Of a stretch of DNA of 64,000 nt, positions 1 to 9,500 are shown one piece after another. Each line of letters opens with the position of its first letter. Position 1 is the stretch's first letter. The notes beneath the pieces were generated by a model. The model searched no databases, was not told the origin of the DNA, and saw only the letters and a list, made by a program, of their open reading frames with translations. The translations under genes and the position numbers were made by a program. The DNA is taken from positions 5,964,968 through 6,028,967 of the forward strand of contig NZ_CP045997.1 in NCBI RefSeq assembly GCF_010233585.1. The letters are read 5' to 3'. The stretch comes from Spirosoma endbachense (lineage in GTDB: Bacteria; Bacteroidota; Bacteroidia; Cytophagales; Spirosomataceae).

Positions 1-2
1 AG

Positions 3-2138
3 GTATTTTTGCTGCCCGATACGATTGAGTCTGAGGGCAAAACCAGCAAGTCCGATGCCGACAACTGGTCGCGCTGGCTGATGAGCCAGGCCGATCTGCC
101 GCCCAAATTTAACCTGACCAAACACATCGCCAAAGAAGCACAGGAAGGCCTCTTGTGGCTGGCTACGCAGTGGACTCAGCACGACGATCTGTCGGCTCAG
201 GTCGAAGGCGAAACCAAAAGCGTGGGGCTACTGGCCTGCGTTTCCGACGAGGTCTGGCGCAAAAAGTACGCTAAAAAGCTGGCCACGGTCTTTGACTGTG
301 AAGCGAAAGGACTCCTTCAGCAGGCTGAACGGATCCGCAAACAAACCACGGCCGCAGCGCCCGCTGAGAGTGAAGATGACGATGAGTTTGTTGCGGGAGC
401 CGTCTGGTATAAAAAAAGGGACCAGTCGATGCTGGTACGATCGGGTAAAGGAGGCATGGCCACCGTTGCTGATAATTTTCACCTCTTCATTAAGTACGTC
501 ACCGAAGACGAGGACGAGAATTTAACCTGGATCCTGGAGATCCGGCCGCGCGAGGGTGATCCGATTTACATCGAAGTGCCCCACGAGGATTTCTGCTCGG
601 CCTCCCGGCTCAAAAAGATCATCACCGGTAAGCAGTATTCGCTTAAAATCAGCGATGGTGAGCTCTCCGAGCTGCAAAGCTTTCTCTTCAGCCAGACCCG
701 GTTTGCCCGGGCCATCAAGATCATCCGGTACGGCTATCACGTGCCCAGTGGCGTGTTTTTCTTTGCCAACCAGGCCGTGAACGGCAAAATGCTCACTCCA
801 GATGAATTCGGCATGGTTGAGACGGTCAAGGACGACAAGCCCATGGTGCTCTCGATGCCGGTCCAGAAAAAGCACAAGGCGCACCGGTTTACCCTGACCG
901 ATACGACCATCAGTGTCAATGCGTTTTTTGATCTGTATGCCCAGGCCCATGGCTACGAAAACGCGCTGATTCCGTTTTGCTGGAATTTGATGGCCCTGTT
1001 TCGCGATGTAGCGCTGCACCACAAAAACTTCTCGCCGATTCTGTTTCTCAAAGGCGGTGCCGGCACCGGTAAGTCGAGCATGATCCGCGTACTGACATCG
1101 GCTTACGGTAAAAAGCAGGAAGGGGTTAACCTCAAATCCAAAAATACGGAAGCCGCCCTGGTCAAGCTCATGTCGCAGGGTTCGAACGTACCGATCTGGT
1201 TTGATGAGTTCCACAACGATCTGACCTGTGAGGGGTTGTTTCAGGCCGCCTATGACAACGATGGCTATCACCGCTCCAGGGACAATACCAGCTCGGAGAC
1301 CGATGCCATCGAGATTCATTCGGCGCTGGCCCTAACGAGTAATTACTTGCCGGAAAACCCCATCTTTTTCTCGCGCTGCGTGTTTGTGCCCATCACCAGC
1401 CAGGACAAGACCGATGCGCAGCGGCAGGCCTTTTACCGACTCGAGGAATTGCAGGAAGCCGGGCTGGGCTGCCTGACGGTCGAACTTCTGCAATACCGGC
1501 AGCTCATCGAAAGTCAGTACGCAGCTTCGTATGATCTGCTTCACAAGCATTTGCAGGCAGAGTTCAAAACCGATAAGATGCCCGAGCGTTTCTACGCCAA
1601 CATGGCCCAGGTCATGGCCGTAGCCTTTACGCTGGCCAGCGCCAAAAAGATTGCCATCACCGAGTCGGAGAGTACCCTGGACATCCTGCGCGAACTGGTC
1701 AGTCTGGGCGCGACCAACATCCGCCGTCAATACCGGATCATGTCCGAAAAAACGGCTCTGTCGGAATTCTTCGAGATTGTCCAGCAGCTCTACGATCAGT
1801 ACCAGATTCACGAAGAGATCCATTTTGCCTTCAAGGCAACGGGGCAGGCGATGATGATTCGGCTCTGGTTTCCCCAGCTCTATACGCTCTACGCCCAGAC
1901 CTACCGGCGCATTTACCAGAAAGCCCCGGCCGATAAGGATACGCTGCAAAGTGAGATCGCGGCTTTTGAAGACATGACGGACTGGGATGCCATGAAAAAG
2001 CAGTTTCGCATGCGCAACGATGGGGAGAGCCGTTCTGATGCAGCCACACTGCCCAGGCCTGGTTGCTGCGAAATGGACTACTCAAAACTGGCTGATAAGT
2101 ATGGATTGAGCCTGGAACATCGAAAAGTGAAGAATTAA
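3..2138 (+). CDS. Primase-helicase of a mobile element, 5' truncated by window edge
   Basis: This is the C-terminal part of a replicative primase/helicase. The frame is open to the window edge (reading VFLLPDT before the first possible start, a TTG at 9), so the real start and any TOPRIM/zinc primase domain lie outside. Seen: a Walker A motif GGAGTGKSS near residue 350 (counted from the TTG), a Walker B IWFDEFH near 397, and a sensor-like ALTSNYLP near 443. This order fits the phage and ICE-type superfamily 3/DUF927-like helicases that unwind DNA at an element's origin. A repeat array resembling iterons follows directly at 2169-2363, then a run of small tightly packed genes with ssb. I infer an element-specific replication protein. 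It could instead be a virulence-associated-E-type primase. The helicase assignment is firm; the primase part is inferred. Confidence 0.75.
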   Translation, partial: VFLLPDTIESEGKTSKSDADNWSRWLMSQADLPPKFNLTKHIAKEAQEGLLWLATQWTQHDDLSAQVEGETKSVGLLACVSDEVWRKKYAKKLATVFDCEAKGLLQQAERIRKQTTAAAPAESEDDDEFVAGAVWYKKRDQSMLVRSGKGGMATVADNFHLFIKYVTEDEDENLTWILEIRPREGDPIYIEVPHEDFCSASRLKKIITGKQYSLKISDGELSELQSFLFSQTRFARAIKIIRYGYHVPSGVFFFANQAVNGKMLTPDEFGMVETVKDDKPMVLSMPVQKKHKAHRFTLTDTTISVNAFFDLYAQAHGYENALIPFCWNLMALFRDVALHHKNFSPILFLKGGAGTGKSSMIRVLTSAYGKKQEGVNLKSKNTEAALVKLMSQGSNVPIWFDEFHNDLTCEGLFQAAYDNDGYHRSRDNTSSETDAIEIHSALALTSNYLPENPIFFSRCVFVPITSQDKTDAQRQAFYRLEELQEAGLGCLTVELLQYRQLIESQYAASYDLLHKHLQAEFKTDKMPERFYANMAQVMAVAFTLASAKKIAITESESTLDILRELVSLGATNIRRQYRIMSEKTALSEFFEIVQQLYDQYQIHEEIHFAFKATGQAMMIRLWFPQLYTLYAQTYRRIYQKAPADKDTLQSEIAAFEDMTDWDAMKKQFRMRNDGESRSDAATLPRPGCCEMDYSKLADKYGLSLEHRKVKN

Positions 2139-2168
2139 CCGGTTTTGACGCGAAAAACTACGCCAAAC

Positions 2169-2363
2169 GTACTACAATACTACATCTAGGGATAAAAGAC
2201 TGATAATCAATAAAGTAAATGTAGTAATGCTGTAGTAAGTGTGTAGTAATCGTGTAGTCCTGTAGTAATGTATTTGGCGCACTACACCAATACTACACCA
2301 AAATCAACATAACACACTGATAGTCAATATTTTACCAAAGTGTAGTAATGTAGTACACTACAG
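2169..2363. repeat. Iteron-like cluster of TGTAGTA repeats
   Basis: A 267-base gene-free stretch holds about ten copies of TGTAGTA(AT) or its complement TACTACA. Direct copies start near 2220, 2231, 2242, 2252 (TGTAGTC), 2261, 2341 and 2349. Inverted copies lie near 2170, 2179, 2281 and 2291. Spacing in the direct block is about 10-11 bases, one helical turn, and the right end forms a near-palindrome TGTAGTACACTACA. The location right after a replicative helicase gene suggests a replication origin or a binding site for a Rep or regulator protein. Function is inferred. Confidence 0.6.
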
Positions 2364-2405
2364 ACCCTCATTTTCAGGATAAAAAACAGTGAAAAAACGC
2401 GAAAA

Positions 2406-2651
2406 ATGGAAAATCAGCCCGCTGACGAGCCGCTCCTGTATCGCTGGAGCAAATGGATGGATGGGAACGGAAAGCTCTGGGTGGTCACGGCCCTGGGCGG
2501 CTATTTCAAAATGCCCAGCACCCCCAAAGCAACCGTGGTCGAGCTCTATGATGCCGATTCCGAATGCGTCCAGGATTTTCCCTATAACGAGGTGATGAGC
2601 TGGATTCGGCAAGGCACCCTCAAACGCGTTGAAGGCCCCATTTTACTCTAG
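2406..2651 (+). CDS. Small hypothetical protein of the replication operon
   Basis: An 81-residue protein of unknown function, the first gene after the TGTAGTA repeat cluster. It is soluble and slightly acidic, with several Trp residues (WSKWMDG, LWVV, SWIRQG) and no signal peptide or membrane span. The ATG at 2406 opens a co-directional run of closely spaced or overlapping genes that reaches 6382. That arrangement and its base use argue that it is a real gene. I do not recognise a family. Confidence 0.55.
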   Translation: MENQPADEPLLYRWSKWMDGNGKLWVVTALGGYFKMPSTPKATVVELYDADSECVQDFPYNEVMSWIRQGTLKRVEGPILL

Positions 2652-2674
2652 CAACCAACAAATCGATTTATACC

Positions 2675-3301
2675 ATGAACCAATCCCCTGATTTTAAAGA
2701 CAAACTCGACGAGCTAACCATCGATGTCGAAAAGCTCGGTACCAGCGTTGCCTGCGTGGAAGACTCACGAGCGCGGGAAATTTCCAGTCGGCTTGCGGAT
2801 CGTCTTCGCAATCGACTATCTGAGCTAAAACAACAGTACAAAGCCTGGGCCGCAGCGCCCGCAGCCACGAACAGCACTCCAGCAGAATCAGCCTGCCTGC
2901 CCAAACTGGTGCTGCATGATATGGGCGTCTGGGAGGTCCAGGAGTTGCTGTCTGGCTATCAGCTGTATGATGGCTGCGTCTACCGGGCTGGGGTTGATCT
3001 GGAGAAGGAAACCTTTCCCATCACCTTACTGGGGCTGGAGATGACGATCACCTGCCAACGGCAAACGGATAAAGTCCTCGATGCCAAAGGGCTCAATTAC
3101 CCCGACATCCGCCGTCGTCTGGCTGACCACTGGGAAACGATCATGCGGTACGCCCCCGATTCGCCCGGCCAGCAAAAGGCCATCAATGGCTTTAATGAAT
3201 TTCTGGGACAGGTGAAAGCCAGCATTGCCCAGCAGCATTCGATCACTGTCGATGGGGTTTCTATTTTTTCTCATAACGATTCGAATTCCGATGACAACTA
3301 A
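2675..3301 (+). CDS. Hypothetical protein with N-terminal coiled-coil-like region
   Basis: A 208-residue protein I cannot assign. The first 65 residues are charged and helical, likely a short coiled coil. An Ala/Pro-rich linker follows, and then a compact mixed alpha/beta region with VWEVQELL and PDIRRRLADHWETI. It ends in a low-complexity acidic tail (SNSDDN). It lies 23 bases after the preceding gene, and its 3' end overlaps the start of the next by 11 bases, typical of a single transcript. A phage-like accessory role in replication is inferred only from context. Confidence 0.6.
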   Translation: MNQSPDFKDKLDELTIDVEKLGTSVACVEDSRAREISSRLADRLRNRLSELKQQYKAWAAAPAATNSTPAESACLPKLVLHDMGVWEVQELLSGYQLYDGCVYRAGVDLEKETFPITLLGLEMTITCQRQTDKVLDAKGLNYPDIRRRLADHWETIMRYAPDSPGQQKAINGFNEFLGQVKASIAQQHSITVDGVSIFSHNDSNSDDN

Positions 3302-3542
3302 ACTGCTGACCTTGCTGCACCGCTACCACGGTGATTTTCCCTCGACGCTCACCGAGCATTACCTGTATTTCCAGTCGGCTTCAGGCGAGCCCCACACGGT
3401 TACTGTGGATCAGGACTACATCATCAGTGACAGTAAACCCGGTGGTTTTCGTCAGTGCACCGAAAATTTTGACAGCTGCCTGATGGTCATCAACGCACTG
3501 GCTTTGGGTGTCGAAACGGTTAAACCGGATCAACATGGCTGA
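3291..3542 (+). CDS. Small hypothetical protein
   Basis: An 83-residue protein starting MTTKLLTLLHRYHGDF. The frame is open further upstream, but the ATG at 3291 is preferred: it overlaps the preceding stop by only 11 bases, and the upstream residues are low-complexity translation of the neighbour's tail. No motif is recognised. Its own stop overlaps the ATG of the next gene (ATGGCTGA), suggesting translational coupling. Confidence 0.5.
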   Translation: MTTKLLTLLHRYHGDFPSTLTEHYLYFQSASGEPHTVTVDQDYIISDSKPGGFRQCTENFDSCLMVINALALGVETVKPDQHG

Positions 3543-3753
3543 GATGCTCGACTCCGATCGCTACGATGACAGCCGCGATGCCCTGACCCAGTGCATGTAC
3601 TGCGGAGACAAGGTTGCCCAGCAGCCGGGTATTAGTTCAGTCGGTAAATGTGCCCGTCATGAAGCCATCTGGCAGGAAGACATCCAAGTTGGACTGCATA
3701 AGCAGAACCGGCTTAAGGAAATCATTTTACGCTCAAAACCAACCAGTCCATGA
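3535..3753 (+). CDS. Small zinc-finger-like protein
   Basis: A 72-residue protein with one apparent treble-clef or ribbon-type metal site: Cys20-x2-Cys23 (CMYCG) and Cys39-x2-His42 (CARH), 15 residues apart. The ATG at 3535 is chosen because it overlaps the stop of the gene before. An upstream in-frame start would read through the neighbour. Its stop overlaps the next ATG (3750). Small zinc-ribbon proteins of this kind are common in phage and ICE operons, where they bind nucleic acid or partner proteins. No specific function can be claimed. Confidence 0.5.
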   Translation: MAEMLDSDRYDDSRDALTQCMYCGDKVAQQPGISSVGKCARHEAIWQEDIQVGLHKQNRLKEIILRSKPTSP

Positions 3754-4034
3754 ATCCCGACGATCAAACGCTTGAGGAGCACAAACAGCAAATGCTCCAG
3801 TTTCGCCAGACGATGAAAGAGCAGCACGGTGAGGAATTCGATACCATGCTCAATTCCTACAAAGAAACCCTGCAAACCATCCTGAATCAGATGCCAGGCA
3901 TGACGGCCGTGGAGCTCGCCGACCAGATGGTTGATCAGCTCGATGCCGACACGGCGCTCGACGACGATGAACGGGAACTCTGGAAAGGGCTCATTGTCAT
4001 CGCAGCCCTGGAGATGGACAATCTGATCGACTAA
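3750..4034 (+). CDS. Acidic helical hypothetical protein
   Basis: A 94-residue, strongly acidic, almost wholly helical protein with EEHKQQMLQFRQTMKEQ at the N-terminus and DADTALDDDERELW near the C-terminus. It overlaps the preceding stop by four bases (ATGA) and lies 25 bases upstream of ssb. The family is unknown. Its acidity and position next to ssb would suit an accessory or DNA-mimic protein, but that is speculation. Confidence 0.5.
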   Translation: MNPDDQTLEEHKQQMLQFRQTMKEQHGEEFDTMLNSYKETLQTILNQMPGMTAVELADQMVDQLDADTALDDDERELWKGLIVIAALEMDNLID

Positions 4035-4059
4035 TCTTTTAACTACTTACTATATTCCC

Positions 4060-4512
4060 ATGGCAAACCAATTAGCAATCACCGGCAAGTTTTTAGGCGC
4101 GGGTAACATCAAGCAGATCGGTCAGAATAACCGCAACGTGCGCAGCTTCTGGCTCGACATCACCGACAATCCGGCCTATCCCAATACGCCCGAATTCCAG
4201 CTCTTTGGCGACAAAGTGAACCTGGTCGATAACCTCAAAAAAGGCCAGACGATCGAGGTCAAATTCAACATCAACGGCCGCAAGTACCAGCGCAAGGATA
4301 CGGGTAAAGAGGCCATCATGACCAATCTCGATGCCTGGCAGATCAACGTGCTCCAGATGCAGTCGGCCGCTTCCGTTGCTCCCCGCGCCACGGCTGCTCC
4401 AGCACCGGCTCCCATGACTGGCCCGGGTCAGTATGCTCAGACGGGCCAAGTGGCTCAGTCCGGTTTTCCGTATGCAGGCACTGAGGATGATGGTAACGAT
4501 TTACCTTTCTAG
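4060..4512 (+). CDS. ssb: Single-stranded DNA-binding protein of the element
   Basis: A 150-residue OB-fold protein. It binds single-stranded DNA during replication and recombination of the element. The N-terminal ~110 residues fit an OB fold (FLGAGNIKQIG, FWLDITDNPAY, IEVKFNINGRKYQRKDTGKE). An Ala/Pro/Gln-rich linker of about 30 residues follows, and the protein ends in the acidic tip DDGNDLPF, the hallmark of SSB tails that recruit partner enzymes. The core differs from the housekeeping SSB type, being closer to DUF3127-like SSB-type proteins of Bacteroidota. It sits in the replication operon, two bases before the next gene. Confidence 0.75.
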   Translation: MANQLAITGKFLGAGNIKQIGQNNRNVRSFWLDITDNPAYPNTPEFQLFGDKVNLVDNLKKGQTIEVKFNINGRKYQRKDTGKEAIMTNLDAWQINVLQMQSAASVAPRATAAPAPAPMTGPGQYAQTGQVAQSGFPYAGTEDDGNDLPF

Positions 4513-4514
4513 TC

Positions 4515-4802
4515 ATGGATAAGCGCCTATTGTATTCGCAACTTGAGGAGATCCACCGCTATGATTTTGAGGTGGAATCCGATGGAGTCGAACTTCGCTG
4601 GCCCACGCTGGTAAAGGGAGCCCTGCTCCAGTCGAGTTTATTTCTGGTGCTGGTTATTCTCCAGCTCACCGATCTGATCCACTGCTCCTGGTGGTGGATC
4701 ACCCTACCCTACTGGCTGGTGCCGGCCGTCCTGCTGCTCACCCTGTTTTTGCTGGCACTCACCTGGCTTCTGGGCCGACTCCTCAACCAGTTCTCCGCTT
4801 AA
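4515..4802 (+). CDS. Small two-span membrane protein
   Basis: A 95-residue protein with two clear hydrophobic segments, about residues 35-53 (ALLQSSLFLVLVILQLTDL) and 62-88 (ITLPYW...LLALTWLLG), joined by a Trp-rich loop. The first 34 residues are charged. It starts two bases after the ssb stop, so it is almost certainly co-transcribed. The family is not recognised. Small membrane proteins in phage-like operons may act in exclusion or lysis, but nothing here decides this. Confidence 0.5.
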   Translation: MDKRLLYSQLEEIHRYDFEVESDGVELRWPTLVKGALLQSSLFLVLVILQLTDLIHCSWWWITLPYWLVPAVLLLTLFLLALTWLLGRLLNQFSA

Positions 4803-4873
4803 TCTCACTCTCCTCTCCACGGCTCTGCTTTTCATCAGCCCGCCTGGGTAGGGGATTCTATAGCCCAAACGCC

Positions 4874-5083
4874 ATGAAACCCGAACATTCACTGCTCTTC
4901 CAATCCATGAACCAAAGTCTGATCGGCAACCAGCTCCCCTGGCTACTGGCCTTTCTGAGCCTGTTGATGCTCGACGATTATTTAAAAAACCGGCGCTTTA
5001 GCCGGCTCTCCCTGGCCCATTACGCCGGAGCGTTTCTACTGGTCACGCTTCGCTATCTCAAACGAAAACTCCACAAATCGTGA
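4874..5083 (+). CDS. Small membrane-associated hypothetical protein
   Basis: A 69-residue protein (MKPEHSLLFQSMNQSL...). The frame extends upstream to 4691, but that part is the shadow of the previous gene, so the ATG at 4874 is chosen. It has a hydrophobic stretch near residues 21-33 (LPWLLAFLSLLML) and a second, weaker one near 50-60. The C-terminus is very basic (RYLKRKLHKS). The stop overlaps the GTG start of the next gene (GTGA). Function unknown. Confidence 0.45.
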   Translation: MKPEHSLLFQSMNQSLIGNQLPWLLAFLSLLMLDDYLKNRRFSRLSLAHYAGAFLLVTLRYLKRKLHKS

Positions 5084-5571
5084 AATACAAAATTGACCGA
5101 CAGAGTCCAACGGGCCAACAACTCTTTGCCCTCTACGACAAAATGAACGAGTGCCGTAAAGCCGCCCAGGTGATCTGCCAGGAAGTGGGCAGTACAAGCG
5201 TAGTCACCTCGGGCGAAGTGATCGCCGGTGGCATCTGGGGCTTTGAATTCCCCGACAAGCCCAATGACTACAAGCGGGTCTATTCGCACGGAGCCCGGCA
5301 TTTCTTTTTTCCCAAGGCCCTCCGAAAGTTTGAGGATCTATTGAAGCGGATCCGTCGGCTGCCGGTGGTTCAGAAGACCGACATCAACCAGATCGTCGGC
5401 TTTGAACGCCAGGCCGTCGGAACAGCCTGGGTGCGCAGTGTCGGCTGCCACTGGCGTAAAGGCTACTGTCTGATTGACATCAACGAGAAATGCGTCTACA
5501 CGCCCCGGCCCGACATGATCGAGATTACCACTACAGAATTTAACCGCTTAAAAGATGAAACGGATGAATAA
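5080..5571 (+). CDS. Hypothetical protein of the replication operon
   Basis: A 163-residue protein with a GTG start that overlaps the preceding stop (GTGA). It is basic, with mixed alpha/beta character; the stretch IAGGIWGFEFPDKP precedes a charged helix (RKFEDLLKRIRRL). It overlaps the next gene by 17 bases, so the two are translationally coupled. No family or catalytic motif is recognised. Confidence 0.55.
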   Translation: MKYKIDRQSPTGQQLFALYDKMNECRKAAQVICQEVGSTSVVTSGEVIAGGIWGFEFPDKPNDYKRVYSHGARHFFFPKALRKFEDLLKRIRRLPVVQKTDINQIVGFERQAVGTAWVRSVGCHWRKGYCLIDINEKCVYTPRPDMIEITTTEFNRLKDETDE

Positions 5572-5926
5572 GCCAACTCTGCCACAATTCACCCTGGAAA
5601 CCGGACAACGTCCGGCCTTGAATGCGCTGGAGCAGCACCTGCTAACTGTAGCCGCCCGCTGGTGTGCAGATACCAACTCGATTGGCTCGATCGACGAGTT
5701 CAAAAAAAAGCTGGAAAGTGAAGCGGCCTGGTTCTGCCACGAGCATCGCAAAAGCGAAACCTCCATTGAGATCGGCCGTTACGACGAGACCATGCTCTAC
5801 ATAAAGCCGGCGGGCCGCAACATCCGGGCCACGGCGACGATCCGGCTGGCAGAAACCGAAAATGATCTGGGCTACGAGCTCCAGGCAGCGCACAGTGCTG
5901 GTTACTATACCCCCCGCTTTCTATAG
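5555..5926 (+). CDS. Hypothetical protein
   Basis: A 123-residue soluble protein starting MKRMNKPTLPQF; MNKPTLPQF at 5564 is an equally plausible start. It has a helical middle (IDEFKKKLESEAAWF) followed by a beta-rich half (YDETMLYIKPAGRNIRATAT). It sits between the previous gene (17-base overlap) and the HNH nuclease gene (6-base gap). The family is unknown. Confidence 0.5.
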   Translation: MKRMNKPTLPQFTLETGQRPALNALEQHLLTVAARWCADTNSIGSIDEFKKKLESEAAWFCHEHRKSETSIEIGRYDETMLYIKPAGRNIRATATIRLAETENDLGYELQAAHSAGYYTPRFL

Positions 5927-5932
5927 TTCGCC

Positions 5933-6382
5933 ATGCCGATGCGACGTGAAGATTACCCGCCTGACTGGGAAGCCATCAGCATCCAGATCCGGGAAGTTCG
6001 GGCAAAGGGCCGCTGCGAGCAGTGTGGCGTCAAAAACCACGCCTATGTCTACCGATTGATAAAGGACCAGTATCGCTATGCCACGGGTTGTGAGCTGCTG
6101 CAACTCACGGTCCTGACGCACATCAAATCACACGGATGGCGAATCTGGCGAGCCCTGCGCTACATGCGGCTAACGAAGATTATTCTCACAGTGGCGCATC
6201 TCGATCGGGATCCTACCAACAATTCGGATGACAATTTAAAAGCGCTCTGTCAGCGCTGCCACTTGGGTTACGATATGCCTCAGCATGTGCGCAACCGCAA
6301 ATACGGACGGGATCATGATCGCCCACCTCAACTGACCCTACCTTGGTTCGATTCCGGATTACTAAACGATAAATGGCATTGA
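5933..6382 (+). CDS. HNH endonuclease
   Basis: A 149-residue HNH-family nuclease, which cuts DNA through a beta-beta-alpha metal site. Two zinc-binding pairs are visible: Cys28-x2-Cys31 (CEQCG) and Cys106-x2-Cys109 (CQRCH). Between them lies the motif VAHLDRDPTNNSDDNL, with the general base His89 and the Asn residues expected of an HNH fold. The C-terminus after His110 is basic. It is the last gene of the operon that begins at 2406. HNH proteins of this small type occur in phages near packaging or replication genes, so a role in DNA processing of the element is plausible. A perfect 23-base hairpin (6404-6457) follows the stop. Confidence 0.8.
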   Translation: MPMRREDYPPDWEAISIQIREVRAKGRCEQCGVKNHAYVYRLIKDQYRYATGCELLQLTVLTHIKSHGWRIWRALRYMRLTKIILTVAHLDRDPTNNSDDNLKALCQRCHLGYDMPQHVRNRKYGRDHDRPPQLTLPWFDSGLLNDKWH

Positions 6383-6403
6383 AATTTGCTTTTTTCTGCC
6401 ATT

Positions 6404-6457
6404 AGCTAATCTGATAGAGTGAGGGCTAGCTAGCGCCCTCACTCTATCAGATTAGCT
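6404..6457. terminator. Perfect 23-bp inverted repeat between convergent genes
   Basis: Arms 6404-6426 and 6435-6457 are fully complementary (start AGCTAATCTGATAG, end GTGAGGGC) around the 8-base loop TAGCTAGC. It lies between the HNH gene (ends 6382) and the convergent NTPase gene (ends 6555), so a two-way terminator is the simplest reading, although there is no T-run. The loop is itself palindromic, so cruciform formation is also possible. Confidence 0.6.
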
Positions 6458-6554
6458 AGTATCGAGTCTTCAGACTGATACAAGAATTCTTTAACTTGCT
6501 CGATGCTAATGCTCTGATGGAATTGCTTTACTGGTTTGCCTGAATCCATAGAGC

Positions 6555-9500
6555 CTAGATGCCTACGTGCTTCAGCCAGGTTGTGAAATCACCAATAGTA
6601 TCGTTCGCTCTTGCATATTGCCTTACATTAGTTTCCAAATGCTCAAAAGTCTCGTATTTTTTTAAAATATCTTTATAACCTTCTGCCTCTTTACCCTTTT
6701 CGTAAAAATAGAATAGCAGCCATTGGCCTGAGTATTGGATATCTATATCACCAATGTTGTCAGCCAGATATTCCACAAGAGTCCAAATCGATAGTGACTT
6801 AAGGCTTAGCCCACCTTTGGCTATTTTTTTGTCAAATCCTTCTTTACAAATCCACCGAACAGAGTTTTCCGTTTCGTAGTCTCCATAATTTCTTTGTCCT
6901 GCTTCTGTTAATATCCACTGATTCACTATATTAGTTGATTTATACCTTTCATTATAGACTTTGCTAATCCATCGTGCGGAGTTTTCAATATGGTAATCGC
7001 CAATGTTCCCTGCTTCACGTTCTAGGGCTATCCAGGCAGCATAGATTTGGTCGCTGGGAGCCTTATTAATAGCGAGTTTACAAATCCATCGGGCGGAGTT
7101 TTCAATATGGTAATCGCCAATGTTCCCTGCTCCTCGCTCCAGGGCTATCCAGGCTAGATAAATCTGTCCATCGGAAGTCTTCTCAGCAGCGAGTTTACAA
7201 ATCCATCGGGCAGAGTTTTCAATATGGTAATCGCCAATGTTCCCTGCTTCACGTTCTAGGGCTATCCAGGCAGCATAGATTTGGTCGCTGAGAGCCTTAT
7301 TAATAGCGAGTTTACAAATCCATCGGGCGGAGTTTTCAATATGGTAATCGCCAATGTTCCCTGCTCCTCGCTCCAGGGCTATCCAGGCAGCATAGATTTG
7401 GTCGGTGGAAGTTTTCTCAGCAGCGAGTTTACAAATCCATTTAACGGAGTTTTCGATATGGTAATCCCCAATGTTCCCTTCTCCTCGTTCTAGGGCTATC
7501 CACGTTAAATAGATGTGTTGGTCTGCCGTTTTCTGAGCAGCGACCTTACAAATCCATTTGGCAGAGTTTTCGATGTGGTAATCCCCAATATTGCCCGCTT
7601 TAATCTCTGCCTTCAGCCAATCAATGCATTTGCTGGAAATAAAATTGTTTTGAAAAGCAAATCGGTAAAGTGTTCTAGCTAATTCTGGGTTAAAAGCTAC
7701 AAAGTTTTGAGGTAGGTTAATCAGCAGATATTGCCCAAATGATCTTAGCGGCCCAAAACTCGTTCCTTCCTTTAGTGCTGCATGCATGATTGACAATACG
7801 ATGTCAGTCTCATCCAGCAGACTATCTTCTGCGTCGAAGAGAATTCTGTAAAAAAACTCAGATATAATTGGGTTGCGGGTTACCACTTTTAAACTGCTAC
7901 TCTGGATAGGAGCCTCTTCCAAAAGATACCCTTTAATTTTTGGGTAAACTTTATCTAAATTTTCGACGGGTATTTCTTTAAGGCTTGCCTTAAGAAAAGA
8001 TTCTGAACTGTATAGTATGTCACCTTTTTTGGGAGCTCGTAACTCAATCATAATGATTATTGCCAATGCTTTCAGAGCTTCAATTCCGTGATCCTTGTCC
8101 CAGCCATAAATCTTCTGCACTACATCTGTTAAGATAGCCTCTAAATTTTTACCCTTAGAAATGGTCAGCATTTTTGAGAGCAAAAACTTATTGCTCTTAT
8201 CGTTCAGAAGTTGTACCAGGTCTGCTTTACTTAGGCCGAAGCCGATTTTGCTTTTAATAAGCGTGTTTGATAAGGCATTAATTTCAGTTGGTGATAGTTC
8301 TCCAAGCGTAAACTTCTGATTACCTGTATACTTGATTATATCCAGTTTATGGGGTCGGTTTTTCTCCTGATTTAAATAGTGAAACCATTCATTCTCACGG
8401 GATGCCAGAATCACTTTAAGGCGTCGGTTATAGGCAGCCTTAATAAGTAGTGCAGGCAGGTTCAGCACCTGCTCGGCGTGATCTATAATTAATACGGTGT
8501 CCTGACGACTAGCTTTCTCGGCAATTGCAGTGTCGACATCGCCGACAGGGTGGAAATTATAAAAAACCTGAACGTTTTTCTCAAAATAATAAATGCCAAG
8601 TTGATGGAGTAATGTCGATTTACCTTCACCTCCTGCACTCGTAATAATGCAGGCACTTTCACTTTCCAAATGGTCAATTATATGGTCCTGGCGATCACGT
8701 TTAAATGTAAATTTTTTTATTAGTGGCCAGACTGGATCATGACCTTCATAATATTTTTTAACATAATCGATTTCAATAGGTCGAAAATCTGCGGACGTCA
8801 GTTGTTGCCAAACCCCTTCCTGAGTACGACTAGTTAACTGCTCATTTTTCAGGGTTTTTATTTCTGTTAAGATCGTTTTCTGAAACTCTTCAAAATAGGC
8901 CGGAATTTTGCCATAGGTTTCTATAAAATCATTATTAAGATCCTGCACCAGATTGGTCAGCTGGTTAACATCCGTCTTTATATCCGCCAGCCACTCTATT
9001 TGAATGATGGTTCGCAGCCGTTCATTGGTTTTGACATATTCATGAAAATAGTCACACATTACGTCAAAAACTGTCAAATTTTTGCCATTATCTACCCATC
9101 CTTCCAGCACAGCTCGGCGAAAGTCTTTCGGGAGAACGCGCGCGTATTTTCGACTTTGCAAATGGGCCTCCAGCTCCCGTAGTAGTTCATCCAGTACGTG
9201 CTGTCGAATGGATTCAGCGGCATTTCGATGAATTTCGGTTGCTGATTGACTAAAATTTAGATGAATTACCTCGCTCACTGCGATCGAATTTGGAATGTAG
9301 CTATCGTCGTTGAAACGATACAATTCTGCATCCAGGTAATCGATAATTAGCCGATAGGCTGCATCAGCTTCCCAATAAGCTTCTTCCTGATTACCCGGTT
9401 CGAATTTCCACTGAGCTCTCCCCCACCGTGCCGCCTGCAACCCGGCTTCAAGGTGACTCTGACGTACTGCTTTTTGAATGTCATGATTGATCGGAATACT

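Noticed and set aside
522..1319. Long minus-strand frame opposite the helicase gene
   Set aside because: It is a mirror frame of a gene with clear motifs on the other strand; no family features. The same reasoning removes the other long frames opposite or out of phase with assigned genes.
6404..6457. Integron attC-like hairpin
   Set aside because: No integron integrase and no GTTRRRY core or asymmetric bulges; the arms are perfect.
6690..7595. Regular 117-bp repeats, CRISPR-like at first sight
   Set aside because: The whole array is open in one frame, units are 117 bp with no variable spacers, and they encode a protein repeat.
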